A DNA stretch of 64,000 nucleotides, from NCBI GenBank assembly GCA_050486445.1, contig JBJHDH010000013.1, forward strand, positions 10,161 through 74,160, given 5' to 3'. The stretch comes from Euryhalocaulis sp050486445. GTDB taxonomy: Bacteria > Pseudomonadota > Alphaproteobacteria > Caulobacterales > Maricaulaceae. Below the pieces are notes generated by a model. The model worked only from the letters and a program-made list of their open reading frames with translations, was not told where the DNA came from and searched no databases. Positions 34,920 through 43,662 of this stretch are shown here, one piece after another; positions within the stretch are counted from its first letter, which is position 1, and every line of letters starts with the position of its first letter. The translations under genes were made by a program, and so were the position numbers.

Positions 34920-37040
34920 ATGGACCAGAGCGCGGTCGGCTGGGTGCTGCTTTGCACCTTTCTGGTGCTGCTGATGCAGGTCGGTTTTCTGTGGCTGGAG
35001 GCCGGCCTCGTCCGCAGAAAAAACACGATCAATGTCGCGCTGAAGAACATGGCGGATTTCTGCGTCTCCGCCGCTTTGTTCTGGGCGATCGGTTTCGCGG
35101 TGATGTTTGGGGCCAGCGGCGCGGGCCTGTTCGGCTTCAGCCTACATTTCTTCAGCTCCAGCGATCCCTGGGACCAGGTCTTCTTCTTTTTCCAGCTCGC
35201 CTTCTGCGGCACGGCGGTGACCATCGTTTCCGGCGCGGTGGCCGAGCGCATGACGTTTTTCGGCTATCTGGCCGCGGCGGCGCTGGGCGCCGGGCTGATC
35301 TATCCGGTGTTCGGCCACTGGGCCTGGGGCGGGCTGCTGTCGGGGGAAGCCACTGGCTGGCTGGAGGCGCGCGGCTTTATCGACTTCGCCGGCTCCACCG
35401 TGGTGCACGGCGTTGGCGGCTGGATGGCGCTGGCGGCGGTGCTGCTGGTCGGCCCGCGCCTTGGCCGCTTCGGCCGTCATCAGGGCGCGATGAAGCCGCA
35501 CGACCTGACGCTTTCCATTTCCGGCTGTTTCATTCTCTGGATCGGCTGGTTCGGCTTCAATGGCGGCTCGGTCCTGGCGCTGGACGAAAGCGTGCCGGGC
35601 GTTCTGCTGAACACGCTGATGGCGCCCGCCGCGGGCGGCATCGCCATCATTCTGCTGACCGTTCTTGCGCGGCGCAGCGCAGGCGTTCCAGATATCGTCA
35701 ATGGCGTTCTGGCCGGTCTGGTCGCGATCACGGCCAGCGCGCATATCGTCAGCATTCCGGAAGCCTTCATCATCGGCGCTCTCGGCGGCTGGGTTTCCTA
35801 TGGCGCGCGGCTGCTGCTGGAGCGGGCGCATATCGACGATGTGGTCGGCGCCGTGCCGGTGCATCTGGCCGCCGGTGTATGGGGCACGCTGGCCGTTGCG
35901 CTGTTTGGCGATCCGGCGGCGTTGGTGAACGGCTCGCGCATCGACCAGTTTGTGGTGCAGCTTATGGGCGTGGCGGCGGCGGGCGCCTATGCGTTCGGCC
36001 TGTTCTACGTGCTGCTGTTCCTGGTTAATTGCATCCGGCCGCTGCGCGTCTCGGCGCGCGAAGAGGTCGGCGGCCTCAATGTCTCCGAGCATAACGAGGT
36101 CTCGCCGATGGATGCGCTGTTGGCGGGAATGGCGGAGCAGGCCCATACCGGCGATTTCTCAAAGCCGGTGAAGGTGGAGCGCTTCACCGAGGCCGGCGCC
36201 GTGGCCGCCGGATATAATCGCGTTCTCGCCCGCGTGCGCCGCGAGGAGACGGAGAAGGCGGCGGCCATCGCCGAGCTGGCCGGAGAGAAGCGCCGCGCCG
36301 AGGCCGCCAGCATGGCCAAGTCGCAATTCCTCTCCACCATCAGCCATGAATTCCGCACGCCGCTGAACGCGGTCATCAATTTCTCGCGCCTGTTGACCAT
36401 GCAGGCGCAGGCCGAAGGTGAGACCGATCCGCGCCGCCGCGAATTTCTGGGCCATATCGAAAATTCCGGTACGCATCTTCTGGGCCTGATCGACCAGATT
36501 CTGAAATTCACCTCGCTGGAAGCCGACAAATACGAGCTGGATGAGAGCAAATTCGATCTGGGCGCGCTGATCGGCGAGACCTGCGAGTATTATGCCGCGC
36601 GCCTCGCCGCGGGCGGCCTGTCGCATGAGGCGGCGGTGGAGAGCGGCCTGCCGCTGCTGCGCGCCGATCGCGACGCGGTGCGGCAGGTGCTGCTGAATCT
36701 GCTGTCCAACGCCATCCAGCATACGCCGCGCGGCGGCCGCGTCTTCATCGGCGCCTATCTCACCTCCGATGACCGGATCAATCTGACGGTGCGGGACAGC
36801 GGCAAGGGCGTGGCGCGCGACGATCTGAAAGACGCGCTGGCCCCCTTCGCCCAGGTGGTGAAGCCGGGCGCCACGCCGCCGGACGGGCTGGGCCTTGGCC
36901 TGACCCTGGCGCAGGCGCTGGTGCGCGCCCATGACGGCGATTTCTTCCTGCGCAGCGAGCCGGACCGGGGGCTGGAGGCGTTTATCCGCTTCCCGGCCGC
37001 GCGAACGACGGTTCCGGAACAGGCCCGGCGCGCCTCCTGA
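34920..37040 (+). CDS. Ammonium transporter-histidine kinase fusion (Amt-HK)
   Basis: A 706-residue fusion. Residues 1-375 are an 11-helix Amt/Mep/Rh domain retaining the pore twin histidines H163 (STVVHGVGG) and H315 (AVPVHLAAG), the structural Asp in FIDFAG and FGHWAWGG. Residues ~385-465 are a signalling linker with coiled coil. Residues ~466-700 are a HisKA/HATPase kinase: H476 in STISHEFRTPLN, LLNLLSNAIQHTP, VRDSGKGV and GLGLGLTLAQALVRAHDG. It should sense or move ammonium at the inner membrane and autophosphorylate. No receiver domain of its own. ATG 34920 is preceded by GGGGG; a GTG at 34854 would add 22 residues. Followed by DUF2336, nadK and Hpt genes. Confidence 0.93.
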   Translation: MDQSAVGWVLLCTFLVLLMQVGFLWLEAGLVRRKNTINVALKNMADFCVSAALFWAIGFAVMFGASGAGLFGFSLHFFSSSDPWDQVFFFFQLAFCGTAVTIVSGAVAERMTFFGYLAAAALGAGLIYPVFGHWAWGGLLSGEATGWLEARGFIDFAGSTVVHGVGGWMALAAVLLVGPRLGRFGRHQGAMKPHDLTLSISGCFILWIGWFGFNGGSVLALDESVPGVLLNTLMAPAAGGIAIILLTVLARRSAGVPDIVNGVLAGLVAITASAHIVSIPEAFIIGALGGWVSYGARLLLERAHIDDVVGAVPVHLAAGVWGTLAVALFGDPAALVNGSRIDQFVVQLMGVAAAGAYAFGLFYVLLFLVNCIRPLRVSAREEVGGLNVSEHNEVSPMDALLAGMAEQAHTGDFSKPVKVERFTEAGAVAAGYNRVLARVRREETEKAAAIAELAGEKRRAEAASMAKSQFLSTISHEFRTPLNAVINFSRLLTMQAQAEGETDPRRREFLGHIENSGTHLLGLIDQILKFTSLEADKYELDESKFDLGALIGETCEYYAARLAAGGLSHEAAVESGLPLLRADRDAVRQVLLNLLSNAIQHTPRGGRVFIGAYLTSDDRINLTVRDSGKGVARDDLKDALAPFAQVVKPGATPPDGLGLGLTLAQALVRAHDGDFFLRSEPDRGLEAFIRFPAARTTVPEQARRAS

Positions 37041-37123
37041 CCCCCCGCTGCACCCGGCTCATCGTCGTTTACCACGGGTAAATACGCACATGGCAGTGTG
37101 TGCGCGGGACAGGGGGGGTCCGC

Positions 37124-38191
37124 ATGGCCGGCGTCAGCGGCGACAGACTGATCGCGCTTGCGCGCGAAACCGACAAAAGCAGCCGGCACATGCTGCTGCT
37201 GGAGCTGGGCGATATCTGCGCACGGCATTCTTTCGGGCTGGGCGATGATGCGCGCACCGCCGAGGATGTTTTCGTGCGCCTGGCCCGCGATGCGGAGCTG
37301 GCTGTGCGGGCGGAACTGGCCGTGCGTCTGGCCGCCACGCCCTGGGCGCCGCGGGCGCTGATCCTGATGCTGGCTGAAGACGACATCGAAGCAGCAGGCC
37401 CGGTGCTGAGCGGGAGCCCCGTGCTGCGGGAAGACGATCTGATCGGCATCGCTCGCCGGCTGAGTGAGGCGCATAGGCGCGCGCTGGCGCGCCGCCCGGG
37501 CCTGCCCGCCAAAGCGTGTGAGGCGGTGGCCGAGGCGCGCGAAAGTTCTGTCATCCGCACCCTGCTGGGCAATTCCACGGCCGAGATTGGCGACATCGCA
37601 TACCGTCATTGCGTAGCGGCGGCGGAAGGCGCCCCGGAATTGTGGCCGGCGCTGATCCGGCGCGAGGGGCTGAGCGAGGGTATTGTCGAAATCGCCTATC
37701 AGACCGTTGGCGAGGCCTTGCGCGAGGAGATAGCAAGCCGCTATCCGCAATTCGGATCGTTGATCGAACAGGAAGTCGAGGCAGCCGCGACCGCCGCGAT
37801 CCGCAAGCGGCTGGACGGGCCGGGCCTTTCCGCTAACGAACGCCTGGTGGAGGAGCTGGCCGAGAGCGGCGGGCTGACCGGCGATTTTCTGCGTGAGGCG
37901 ATCGAAGACGGCCGGATGATGCTGTTCGAGCTGGGGCTCGCGCGCATGTGTGGCGTCGATGTGACGTTGCTGCGCCGTGCGCTGGAGCGCCGCGGGGCGG
38001 TTTCTCTGGCTCTGGCCCTGCGCGCCGCCGATATGCACGCCCGGTATTGCGGGCGCATTGTCACGGCCCTGATCCGCGCCGGGGCGCCAGGATTCGGTTC
38101 GCACGCCCGCGCCGAATGCGGCTCGATTTATCGCGATTTTTCGCGAGAGACGGCCATCGCCGCCTTGCGCCAAGTCGGCGCGGACGCTTGA
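37124..38191 (+). CDS. DUF2336 protein (first of two)
   Basis: A 355-residue all-helical protein of the DUF2336 family (LARDAELAVRAELAVRLAATPWAP, LAEDDIEAAGPVLSGSPVLREDDLIGIA), a HEAT-like repeat fold found in alphaproteobacteria and often next to two-component genes. No catalytic motif. ATG 37124 follows a G-rich stretch (AGGGGGGG) five bases away. It lies 83 bases after the Amt-kinase gene and nine bases before nadK, so co-transcription is likely. A paralogue is at 40429-41577. Confidence 0.83.
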   Translation: MAGVSGDRLIALARETDKSSRHMLLLELGDICARHSFGLGDDARTAEDVFVRLARDAELAVRAELAVRLAATPWAPRALILMLAEDDIEAAGPVLSGSPVLREDDLIGIARRLSEAHRRALARRPGLPAKACEAVAEARESSVIRTLLGNSTAEIGDIAYRHCVAAAEGAPELWPALIRREGLSEGIVEIAYQTVGEALREEIASRYPQFGSLIEQEVEAAATAAIRKRLDGPGLSANERLVEELAESGGLTGDFLREAIEDGRMMLFELGLARMCGVDVTLLRRALERRGAVSLALALRAADMHARYCGRIVTALIRAGAPGFGSHARAECGSIYRDFSRETAIAALRQVGADA

Positions 38192-38200
38192 TTACGGCGC

Positions 38201-38974
38201 ATGAGCGCCGATTTCGCCAAAATCGCCTTTGAAGCCAGCCCCCGTGCGGAGGCGCAGCAGGCCCGCGCCCGGCTGGAACGGATTTATGGCGCGGTCCCGC
38301 CGAACGAGGCGGATGTGATTGTCGCCCTTGGTGGCGATGGCATGATGCTGGATTCGCTGCATACGCATCTGGGCCGCAACATTCCGATCTTCGGCATGAA
38401 TTTCGGGGCCGTCGGCTTCCTGATGAACGATTATCGCGAGGACGGGCTGCGCGAGCGTCTGGCCGAGGCTGAGCGCGCAGTGATCCATATGCTGTGCATG
38501 CGCGGCGAGACGGCTTCGGGCGAGATGTTCGAGGCGCTGGCGGTCAACGAAGTGTCGCTGTTCCGTGAGACCCGGCAAACCGCGAAAATCCGCATTCTCG
38601 TGGATGGCCGCGAGCGCATGCCCGAGCTGGTCGCCGACGGCGTGCTGATCGCCACTCCGGCGGGCAGCACCGCCTATAATCTCTCCGCGCACGGGCCGAT
38701 CATTCCGCTGGATGCCGGCGTGCTGGCGCTGACCCCGATCAGCGCCTTCCGCCCGCGCCGCTGGCGGGGCGCCCTGTTGCCGCGCGCCGCCGAGGTAAGG
38801 TTCGAGATTGCGGAGGCCGCCCTGCGTCCGGTCTCCGCCGTGGCTGACAATCGTGAATTTCGCGACGTGGTGTGGGTCGAGGTGCGAGAAGACCCGAAGG
38901 CCAGTATGACCATGCTGTTCGACGCGGGCCGGGCCTTGTCGGAACGCGTGCTTGCTGAACAGTTCACGACCTGA
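38201..38974 (+). CDS. nadK: NAD kinase
   Basis: A 257-residue ATP-NAD kinase that makes NADP. The ATP/NAD motifs are VIVALGGDGMML, AVNEVSLFRE and ATPAGSTAYNLSAHGPI. The short alphaproteobacterial form, lacking long N- and C-terminal extensions. Nine bases after the DUF2336 stop; its 3' end contains a sequence GGAAC-N16-GTT that might be a weak promoter for the Hpt gene. Confidence 0.96.
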   Translation: MSADFAKIAFEASPRAEAQQARARLERIYGAVPPNEADVIVALGGDGMMLDSLHTHLGRNIPIFGMNFGAVGFLMNDYREDGLRERLAEAERAVIHMLCMRGETASGEMFEALAVNEVSLFRETRQTAKIRILVDGRERMPELVADGVLIATPAGSTAYNLSAHGPIIPLDAGVLALTPISAFRPRRWRGALLPRAAEVRFEIAEAALRPVSAVADNREFRDVVWVEVREDPKASMTMLFDAGRALSERVLAEQFTT

Positions 38975-39058
38975 CCCCCTGCGTGGAGGACCGGGTTAGG
39001 CCGGTATTAAGGCGACGCCCCTAGACTTGGTTGCTTGGGTCGATCGGGGAAGCGGGCC

Positions 39059-39541
39059 ATGGCCGGGCAACGTCCTTTGGAAGTCATCACGCCGCCCAAC
39101 ATGCTGCGGGTGAAGGCAGGGGGCCGGATCGGTCTGAATCTGGCCGCGGTCGAGCGCGCCGAGGCGGCGCTTCGCTCCATGGCCGGTGAATTCGACAAAT
39201 GGATCCGGTCCGAAGTCGAGGCGCTGGAAGAAGCCCGCGACGCTGTGCTCCGCGACGGTTTCGCCGGCGAGGCGCGCGACAGCCTGTATCGCCGCGCGCA
39301 TGATCTGAAGGGCATGGGCGGTTCCTACGGCTATCCTATCGTGACGCGCATCGCCGGTTTGCTGTGCCTGTTGCTCGACAGCGGCGCCGAAGATGAAGCC
39401 GCCGCGCGTCTGGCCATCGCTCATATCGAGGCGATCCGCGCCGCGGTGCGCGACGAGGTGAAGGATTCAGACCACCCGGTAGGGCAGGCTCTGGTGCTGG
39501 AGCTGGAACGTCAGGTGCAAGACATCTGCGCCGCCGCCTGA
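39059..39541 (+). CDS. Hpt-domain phosphotransfer protein
   Basis: A 160-residue, all-helical protein. YRRAHDLKGMGGSYGYP carries the Hpt phospho-accepting H81 in the HxLKG context, preceded by a ~45-residue N-terminal helix region and followed by the remaining Hpt helices (RIAGLLCLLLD, AIAHIEAIRAAV). It should shuttle phosphate between a kinase or receiver and a response regulator. ATG 39059 has GGGGAAGCGGG upstream. Located 84 bases downstream of nadK in the amt-kinase cluster. Confidence 0.85.
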   Translation: MAGQRPLEVITPPNMLRVKAGGRIGLNLAAVERAEAALRSMAGEFDKWIRSEVEALEEARDAVLRDGFAGEARDSLYRRAHDLKGMGGSYGYPIVTRIAGLLCLLLDSGAEDEAAARLAIAHIEAIRAAVRDEVKDSDHPVGQALVLELERQVQDICAAA

Positions 39542-39706
39542 GGGGCGATTTCTTCAACCTTGCTGACATCGTCTCGCCCCCTCATGCCGGGAGCGTCCCG
39601 CCATACCACCCGCCACCCTCACGCTGAGGAACATATTGCCGTCCGGCGACGACATATGTGTCACGAAGGTCGCGTCCAGATTCCACCAGCGTTTGTGTCA
39701 GCGCGC

Positions 39707-39745
39707 GGTTGATCTCCCCCTGAGCGTAAGCGCGGGGAGGATAAA
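39707..39745 (+). repeat. Dispersed palindromic repeat, partial copy
   Basis: GCGCGGTTGATCTCCCCCTG is shared exactly with the copy near 40222; the remainder (AGCGTAAGCGCGGGGAGGAT) forms the hairpin. It lacks the second GGCGG hairpin, so it is a truncated copy. Confidence 0.55.
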
Positions 39746-39995
39746 ATCCGGGCATATTCACCGCGCCGCCCCAACCCCCGCAACGCCCTCCGCGAAAAAC
39801 CGCGGGGAAATTTCCGCAAACCTCCTACACCTCTCCACCGCGCATAAACTCCGCCTGTTCCTTCCTCACGGGGGACGCGCGCAATCAACGTGGGGGAAGG
39901 AAGTGCGTGGCCTGTCCGCGTTTCGGGTATGATAGCCTGAAGTTCCGGCAGGGCCTTCAGGGCGGCGAGCGGCACTAAACGACCGACCGCGTCAA

Positions 39996-40119
39996 AACCC
40001 TGGACTGGAATCGGGACGGAGACGTTCCGGCAAATCCACGCGCGGGGCGCTCTCTGGAACGCACCACACGTACCAAGGACAGGACACCCGCGTCCCCGCG
40101 GGCGCCCCGCTTCCCTCAC
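39996..40119 (+). repeat. ~124-bp inverted repeat, left copy
   Basis: The first 57 bases (39996-40052) are identical to the reverse complement of the last 57 bases of the window (63944-64000). The rest aligns with small gaps to 63875-63943, ending GGGCGCCCCGCTTCCCTCAC in both. The two copies are in opposite orientation, about 24 kb apart. Confidence 0.88.
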
Positions 40120-40225
40120 TTGCCGATGCGGCCTGCCGCTGAGGCGTGAAAGTGGTTCATGACACCGGCGCGGGTGAATGCACAGCCGCGCCTGAAATTC
40201 TGCGTGTCTGAAAACAAGAGCGCGG

Positions 40226-40281
40226 TTGATCTCCCCCTGCGAAGCGAGGGGAGGGGACCGCCGAAGGCGGTGAGGGGGGGT
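40226..40281 (+). repeat. Dispersed GC-rich palindromic repeat, copy 4
   Basis: TTGATCTCCCCCTGCGAAGC, GAGGGGAGGGGACC, CCGCCGAAGGCGG hairpin, TGAGGGGGG. Near-identical in layout to copy 2. Confidence 0.7.
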
Positions 40282-40428
40282 AGATGCGCCCCGGTGTCGA
40301 AGATCGTGCGGCGACGTATCCGCGCGTCCGTTCAAAACACCAGCGCTATCCCCCCGGAGCGCGAGTTCGCGCGCATCCGGGGCCCGGAAAATTGAATATG
40401 CTTGGAAGAGAAATATACTGACTTTTGC

Positions 40429-41577
40429 CTACGCCGCCCGGACCTGCGGTTCGGCGGCCGCGTCGTGCGCATCCAGCCGGTCGAGCAGATAATCCAGATC
40501 GTCCGGCGTAAAGCTCTGGCGCTGGGTCAGGATGCGCTGGACGATGCGCTGCGAGTGACGCCGCCGCGCTTCCTCGCCGGAGCCTCCCATATCCGTCTCG
40601 TGATACACGTCCATCGCGGTGCGAAGCGCGGGGAAGATGCGCTCCGGCAGGCCGGTGCGGTCGAAGACCGCGCGCAGGCCCAGCGGCCCCGCGTCATGCG
40701 CCAGCACCCAGGCTTTTTGATGCGGCAGGCCGGCCAGCTCCGCCAGGCAATGCTCGAAAAACGGCATCGACCCGGCGCAGGCGGCGCGCAGCACCAGCGA
40801 GGCCGTCAGCCGGCCATTCAGGTTCAGTTGTTGCACAAACCGTTGCAGGTCGCTGGAACGTTCGGCCTGGTCGATCAGGTCGATCATGGCGCGCTCGCGC
40901 GCGCCTTCCGCAAGCTCCACGGCCAGTTGCGGCGGCAGTTCGTGGCGCCGCGCCAGGCGTTGCAGCGCCTCATCACTGACCAGCGACACCAGCCGCTCGG
41001 CGATGTCGATGGGGATATGGTTGCGCGCGATGAAGCCGTCAGTCACCGCCGTGCTGTCGCCAAAGCGGCGCAGCGCGCTGGAATAGGCTGCGCGGTCGAA
41101 CTGTGCGCCGTTATTGGCGGCCACGGCGGCCACGGCGGTCTCGCAGCCATGCTCGACCACCGCGCGCACCACGCCCAGGCTCAGCGTCTCGCGCCGCGCC
41201 ACATGGGTCTGACGCTGCTCGTGGCCCGACGCGACAATGCGGATCAGATCGTCGTCGGTCAGCACGGGCGAGCATTCCAGAACCGGCGCAGCGATGGAGT
41301 CCGTATCCTCGATCAGCCGCAGCGCCAGATCGCGCGGCAGATGCGGCGAGGTTTTCAGCGTCACCGCCAGCGCGCGGCGCACCAGCTCAGCCGCGTCCTT
41401 CATAATGTGGTCAAGAATCTGGCGCCCGGCGGCGCGGTCCGCCTCGCTCAGCCCGTCGGCGGCGATCTTGCGGCAGATTTTGTGCGCGGCCAGCGCCCGC
41501 TCCTCCGGGTCGGCGGCGCGGATCAGGCGTTCAATATCCTGCTGACTGAGCCGCGTGCGCATTGTGCTGACGGACAT
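40429..41577 (-). CDS. DUF2336 protein (second of two)
   Basis: A 382-residue helical DUF2336 protein (LAAHKICRKIAADGLSEADR, LVRRALAVTLKTSPHLPRDLALRLIEDTDSIAAPVLECSPVLTDDDLIRIV), paralogous to 37124-38191 with the same 'D.IAAPVLECSPVLTDDDLI' core. C-terminus has SFTPDDLDYLLDRLDAHDA. No catalytic residues evident. It lies head-on to the Hpt gene across the repeat region and 28 bases downstream is followed by nothing on its strand until the gap; the transglycosylase gene is upstream on the same strand side at 41606. Confidence 0.83.
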   Translation of the reverse strand: MSVSTMRTRLSQQDIERLIRAADPEERALAAHKICRKIAADGLSEADRAAGRQILDHIMKDAAELVRRALAVTLKTSPHLPRDLALRLIEDTDSIAAPVLECSPVLTDDDLIRIVASGHEQRQTHVARRETLSLGVVRAVVEHGCETAVAAVAANNGAQFDRAAYSSALRRFGDSTAVTDGFIARNHIPIDIAERLVSLVSDEALQRLARRHELPPQLAVELAEGARERAMIDLIDQAERSSDLQRFVQQLNLNGRLTASLVLRAACAGSMPFFEHCLAELAGLPHQKAWVLAHDAGPLGLRAVFDRTGLPERIFPALRTAMDVYHETDMGGSGEEARRRHSQRIVQRILTQRQSFTPDDLDYLLDRLDAHDAAAEPQVRAA

Positions 41578-41605
41578 GTTCCCCCTCTTGCGGTTTACGC
41601 GGCTT

Positions 41606-42496
41606 CTATGATTTGCGCTTCGCGCGGCCGGGCGATTCCAGCATTGCCAGCGCCTCGATCACCAGCGGGCTCAGCACGCGCGCTGTGCCGCGCGAAAGTG
41701 CGCCCGCGCTGCTGGCTGCGCCGGCTATGACGCCGAAAAACCCGCCGCCCATGCCGCCCTGAATGTGCTGCGCGGCCTCGGTTTCGGCCGCCATGCGAAT
41801 AAAAGCATCAGGGACCGCACCATTCCTGGCCGCGCCTCTGCCGCCGCGCAACGCGGGCGCGGATGCGTCGCCACCATGCATGGCGCCCAGCTTCTCCAGC
41901 ACCTGAGCGACGCTGGCCGGCGCGCCGCCGCTGCGGAAAATCGAGCGGTTGGCGCGCGCGGCCTCGGGGAACAGCGCGTCGGCGCGGGCGCCCGGATCAC
42001 GCTCCGCTGTTTCGATCAGGCGCGCCGCCCCTGCGGGGCCCAGGAAATGCGCAGTGTAAAGTTCTTGCTGCGTCGGCGCGCGGCCAAAGCGGGCGGAAAG
42101 ATAGTCCGCGCTTTCGGCGGTGTATTCTGCCGCCATGGCGGAGGCGGCGGCTGGATCGAATCGCAAATCCAGAATGCGCTGGCGCGCGGCCGGGTCAGCG
42201 ATGCTGAAACGTCCCCCGGACTCACGAATCTGCGCCGCCTCGGCCGCCATGCCGTGTCCGGCGCCATGGCGTTTCACCATACCTAGCCAAGTCTGTTCGA
42301 TGAACTGGAACAGTCCGGCGGCGCTGGATGTAGGGGCCTGGGCGGAGGGGTCCATCCCGCTTTCGCGCCGGGCGGTGGCGAGCAGATAGGAGAAATCGGC
42401 GCCGGTCCGCCGGGCGGCGTCGGCGATGACGGTCTGGACGCTCTGCGGCGCGGCGGCGGGCGATATCGTCACAAGGCGGCTCCCGGAATTCCGCAC
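41606..42496 (-). CDS. Lytic transglycosylase-like (SLT fold) protein
   Basis: A 296-residue protein with an N-terminal SLT-type catalytic region: ATARRESGMDPSAQAPTSSAAGLFQFIEQTWL contains the catalytic Glu in RRESG and the GLFQF motif. The following helical region (YTAHFLGPAGAARLI) matches similar alphaproteobacterial proteins. There is no signal peptide; export may depend on another route, as for flagellar transglycosylases. The C-terminal ~100 residues are Gly/Ala-rich. Start GTG 42496 is uncertain; GTG 42472 is an alternative. Cleaves peptidoglycan if active. Confidence 0.8.
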   Translation of the reverse strand: MRNSGSRLVTISPAAAPQSVQTVIADAARRTGADFSYLLATARRESGMDPSAQAPTSSAAGLFQFIEQTWLGMVKRHGAGHGMAAEAAQIRESGGRFSIADPAARQRILDLRFDPAAASAMAAEYTAESADYLSARFGRAPTQQELYTAHFLGPAGAARLIETAERDPGARADALFPEAARANRSIFRSGGAPASVAQVLEKLGAMHGGDASAPALRGGRGAARNGAVPDAFIRMAAETEAAQHIQGGMGGGFFGVIAGAASSAGALSRGTARVLSPLVIEALAMLESPGRAKRKS

Positions 42497-42674
42497 AATT
42501 GCGCCGCGGGTTTTAAGTCTGCGTTAACGCTGATCGCCGCGCCGGAGGGCCGGGATGGCCGCCGGGTTATCCACAGGGGGGGCGACCATCCTCCATTCTG
42601 GCGGTATTTGGCCGGGACCAGTGCCGCATACTCGCCCCGGGGTTTCAGGCATTGGCTCTGATTGGGGGGGAGCG

Positions 42675-43502
42675 ATGGGGGAGGCGGGTGAACGCGCCCG
42701 GCCGCGTGCGCGGGCCGCCCCGTCGCTATCCGTCCTTGTCACGGCGCTTTTTCTCGCAGCTGCTGAAGCCCGGGCCGGGGCCTGGCCGAAAGCGCCGGGC
42801 GAGGGCCAGGTCATCCTCTCCACCACCTACGATACCGCCACGCGCGGTTTCGATGCGCAGGGCAGGTTGCGCGACACGGTACGCTACGAAAAGCGCGAGC
42901 TGGCGGCCTTTGTCGAATACGGGCTGACACGGCGTTTCACGTTTGTCGGCCGCGTCGCGACCCAGGACGTGACCATCGAGACGCCGGCGGGACGGGAACG
43001 AAAGTCGGGCATGGCCGCCAGCGAGGCGGGCCTGCGCGCCGTGCTGATGCAGCGTGACCACGACGTGCTGTCCGTGCAGGCGAGCGTGGCCATCCCGGGC
43101 AATGTCGAGAATGTCCTGGATATGCGTCTGGGCGAGGGCGGCCGGGATTACGAGGCGCGCCTGCTCTATGGCCGCGGCTTCCGCTTGCGCGGCGGCCACG
43201 GCTTCGCAGAGGCGCAGGCCGGCTGGCGCGTTCGCGCCGGTGCGTCGCCGGACGAGGCGCGGCTGGACCTGACCATGGGCTGGAATAGCGGGCGCTGGCT
43301 TGGCTTGGCGCAGGCCTTCACGCTGCGCGGGCGCGGCGCCCGTCCGCCACGCCGCAATTATGACGCCACCAAGCTCCAGGCTAGCATTGTGCGCGACATT
43401 GGCGGCGGCATGTTTGTGCAGGCGGGCGCATTCCGCACAGTGGCCGGGCATTCCGTGGTGCAGGAAAACGCGGCCTTCGCCGCGCTCTGGCGCCGATTTT
43501 GA
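42675..43502 (+). CDS. Predicted outer membrane beta-barrel protein
   Basis: A 275-residue protein with a signal peptide (LVTALFLAAAEARAGA) and alternating-strand composition thereafter (VILSTTYDTATRGF, FVEYGLTRRFTFVGRVATQDV, VLSVQASVAIPG, GFAEAQAGWRVRAG), ending WRRF with terminal Phe as in outer membrane barrels. Probably a 12-strand barrel; no functional family recognised. ATG 42675 follows GGGGGGGAG. Monocistronic. Confidence 0.65.
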   Translation: MGEAGERARPRARAAPSLSVLVTALFLAAAEARAGAWPKAPGEGQVILSTTYDTATRGFDAQGRLRDTVRYEKRELAAFVEYGLTRRFTFVGRVATQDVTIETPAGRERKSGMAASEAGLRAVLMQRDHDVLSVQASVAIPGNVENVLDMRLGEGGRDYEARLLYGRGFRLRGGHGFAEAQAGWRVRAGASPDEARLDLTMGWNSGRWLGLAQAFTLRGRGARPPRRNYDATKLQASIVRDIGGGMFVQAGAFRTVAGHSVVQENAAFAALWRRF

Positions 43503-43510
43503 TCTCCCTC

Positions 43511-43540
43511 TGCGCGGCGGGTTTTTTGCTCGCCGCCGGT
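43511..43540 (+). terminator. Hairpin after the barrel gene
   Basis: GCGGCG (43514-43519) pairs with CGCCGC (43531-43536) around a T-rich loop, nine bases after the stop. No T-run follows, so termination function is uncertain. Confidence 0.35.
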
Positions 43541-43557
43541 TCTGAACATTAGCTCCA

Positions 43558-43656
43558 GCGGAATCCCCTGCCCCTAAGGGGAGGGCGAGGGTGGGGTGTT
43601 TTGTGCGGCCGGAAATCCCCCCCTGACTCTCCCCCCAAGGGGGAGGGAGGTCGCCG
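43558..43656. repeat. GC-rich repeat remnants (CCCC..GGGG type)
   Basis: Two short palindromes, CCCCTAAGGGG and CTCCCCCCAAGGGGGAG, with GAGGGTGGGG spacers. They resemble the palindromic repeat family of this window but are degenerate; they fill the gap between two convergent genes. Confidence 0.45.
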
Positions 43657-43662
43657 CTAGTT

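Larger units (their letters stand above)
39542..40428. other. Repeat-rich intergenic region without a credible gene
   Basis: This 887-base gap holds a short palindromic repeat copy (39707-39745), one arm of a ~124-bp inverted repeat (39996-40119), and another palindromic repeat (40226-40281). A long minus-strand frame crosses it (39661-40335), but its composition (Arg/Pro/Gly-rich, running through all three repeats) and lack of any domain argue against a gene. Both flanking genes (Hpt and DUF2336) converge on it, so no promoter is required here. Confidence 0.7.

Noticed and set aside
38941..38964. GGAAC-N16-GTT inside the nadK 3' end, ahead of the Hpt gene
   Set aside because: Spacer of 16 is off-consensus, the site is within coding sequence and ~95 bases from the Hpt start; chance is likely.
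39661..40335. 224-codon minus-strand frame in the 39.5-40.4 kb gap
   Set aside because: Translates straight through three repeat elements and has no recognisable domain; composition is that of repeat-derived DNA.
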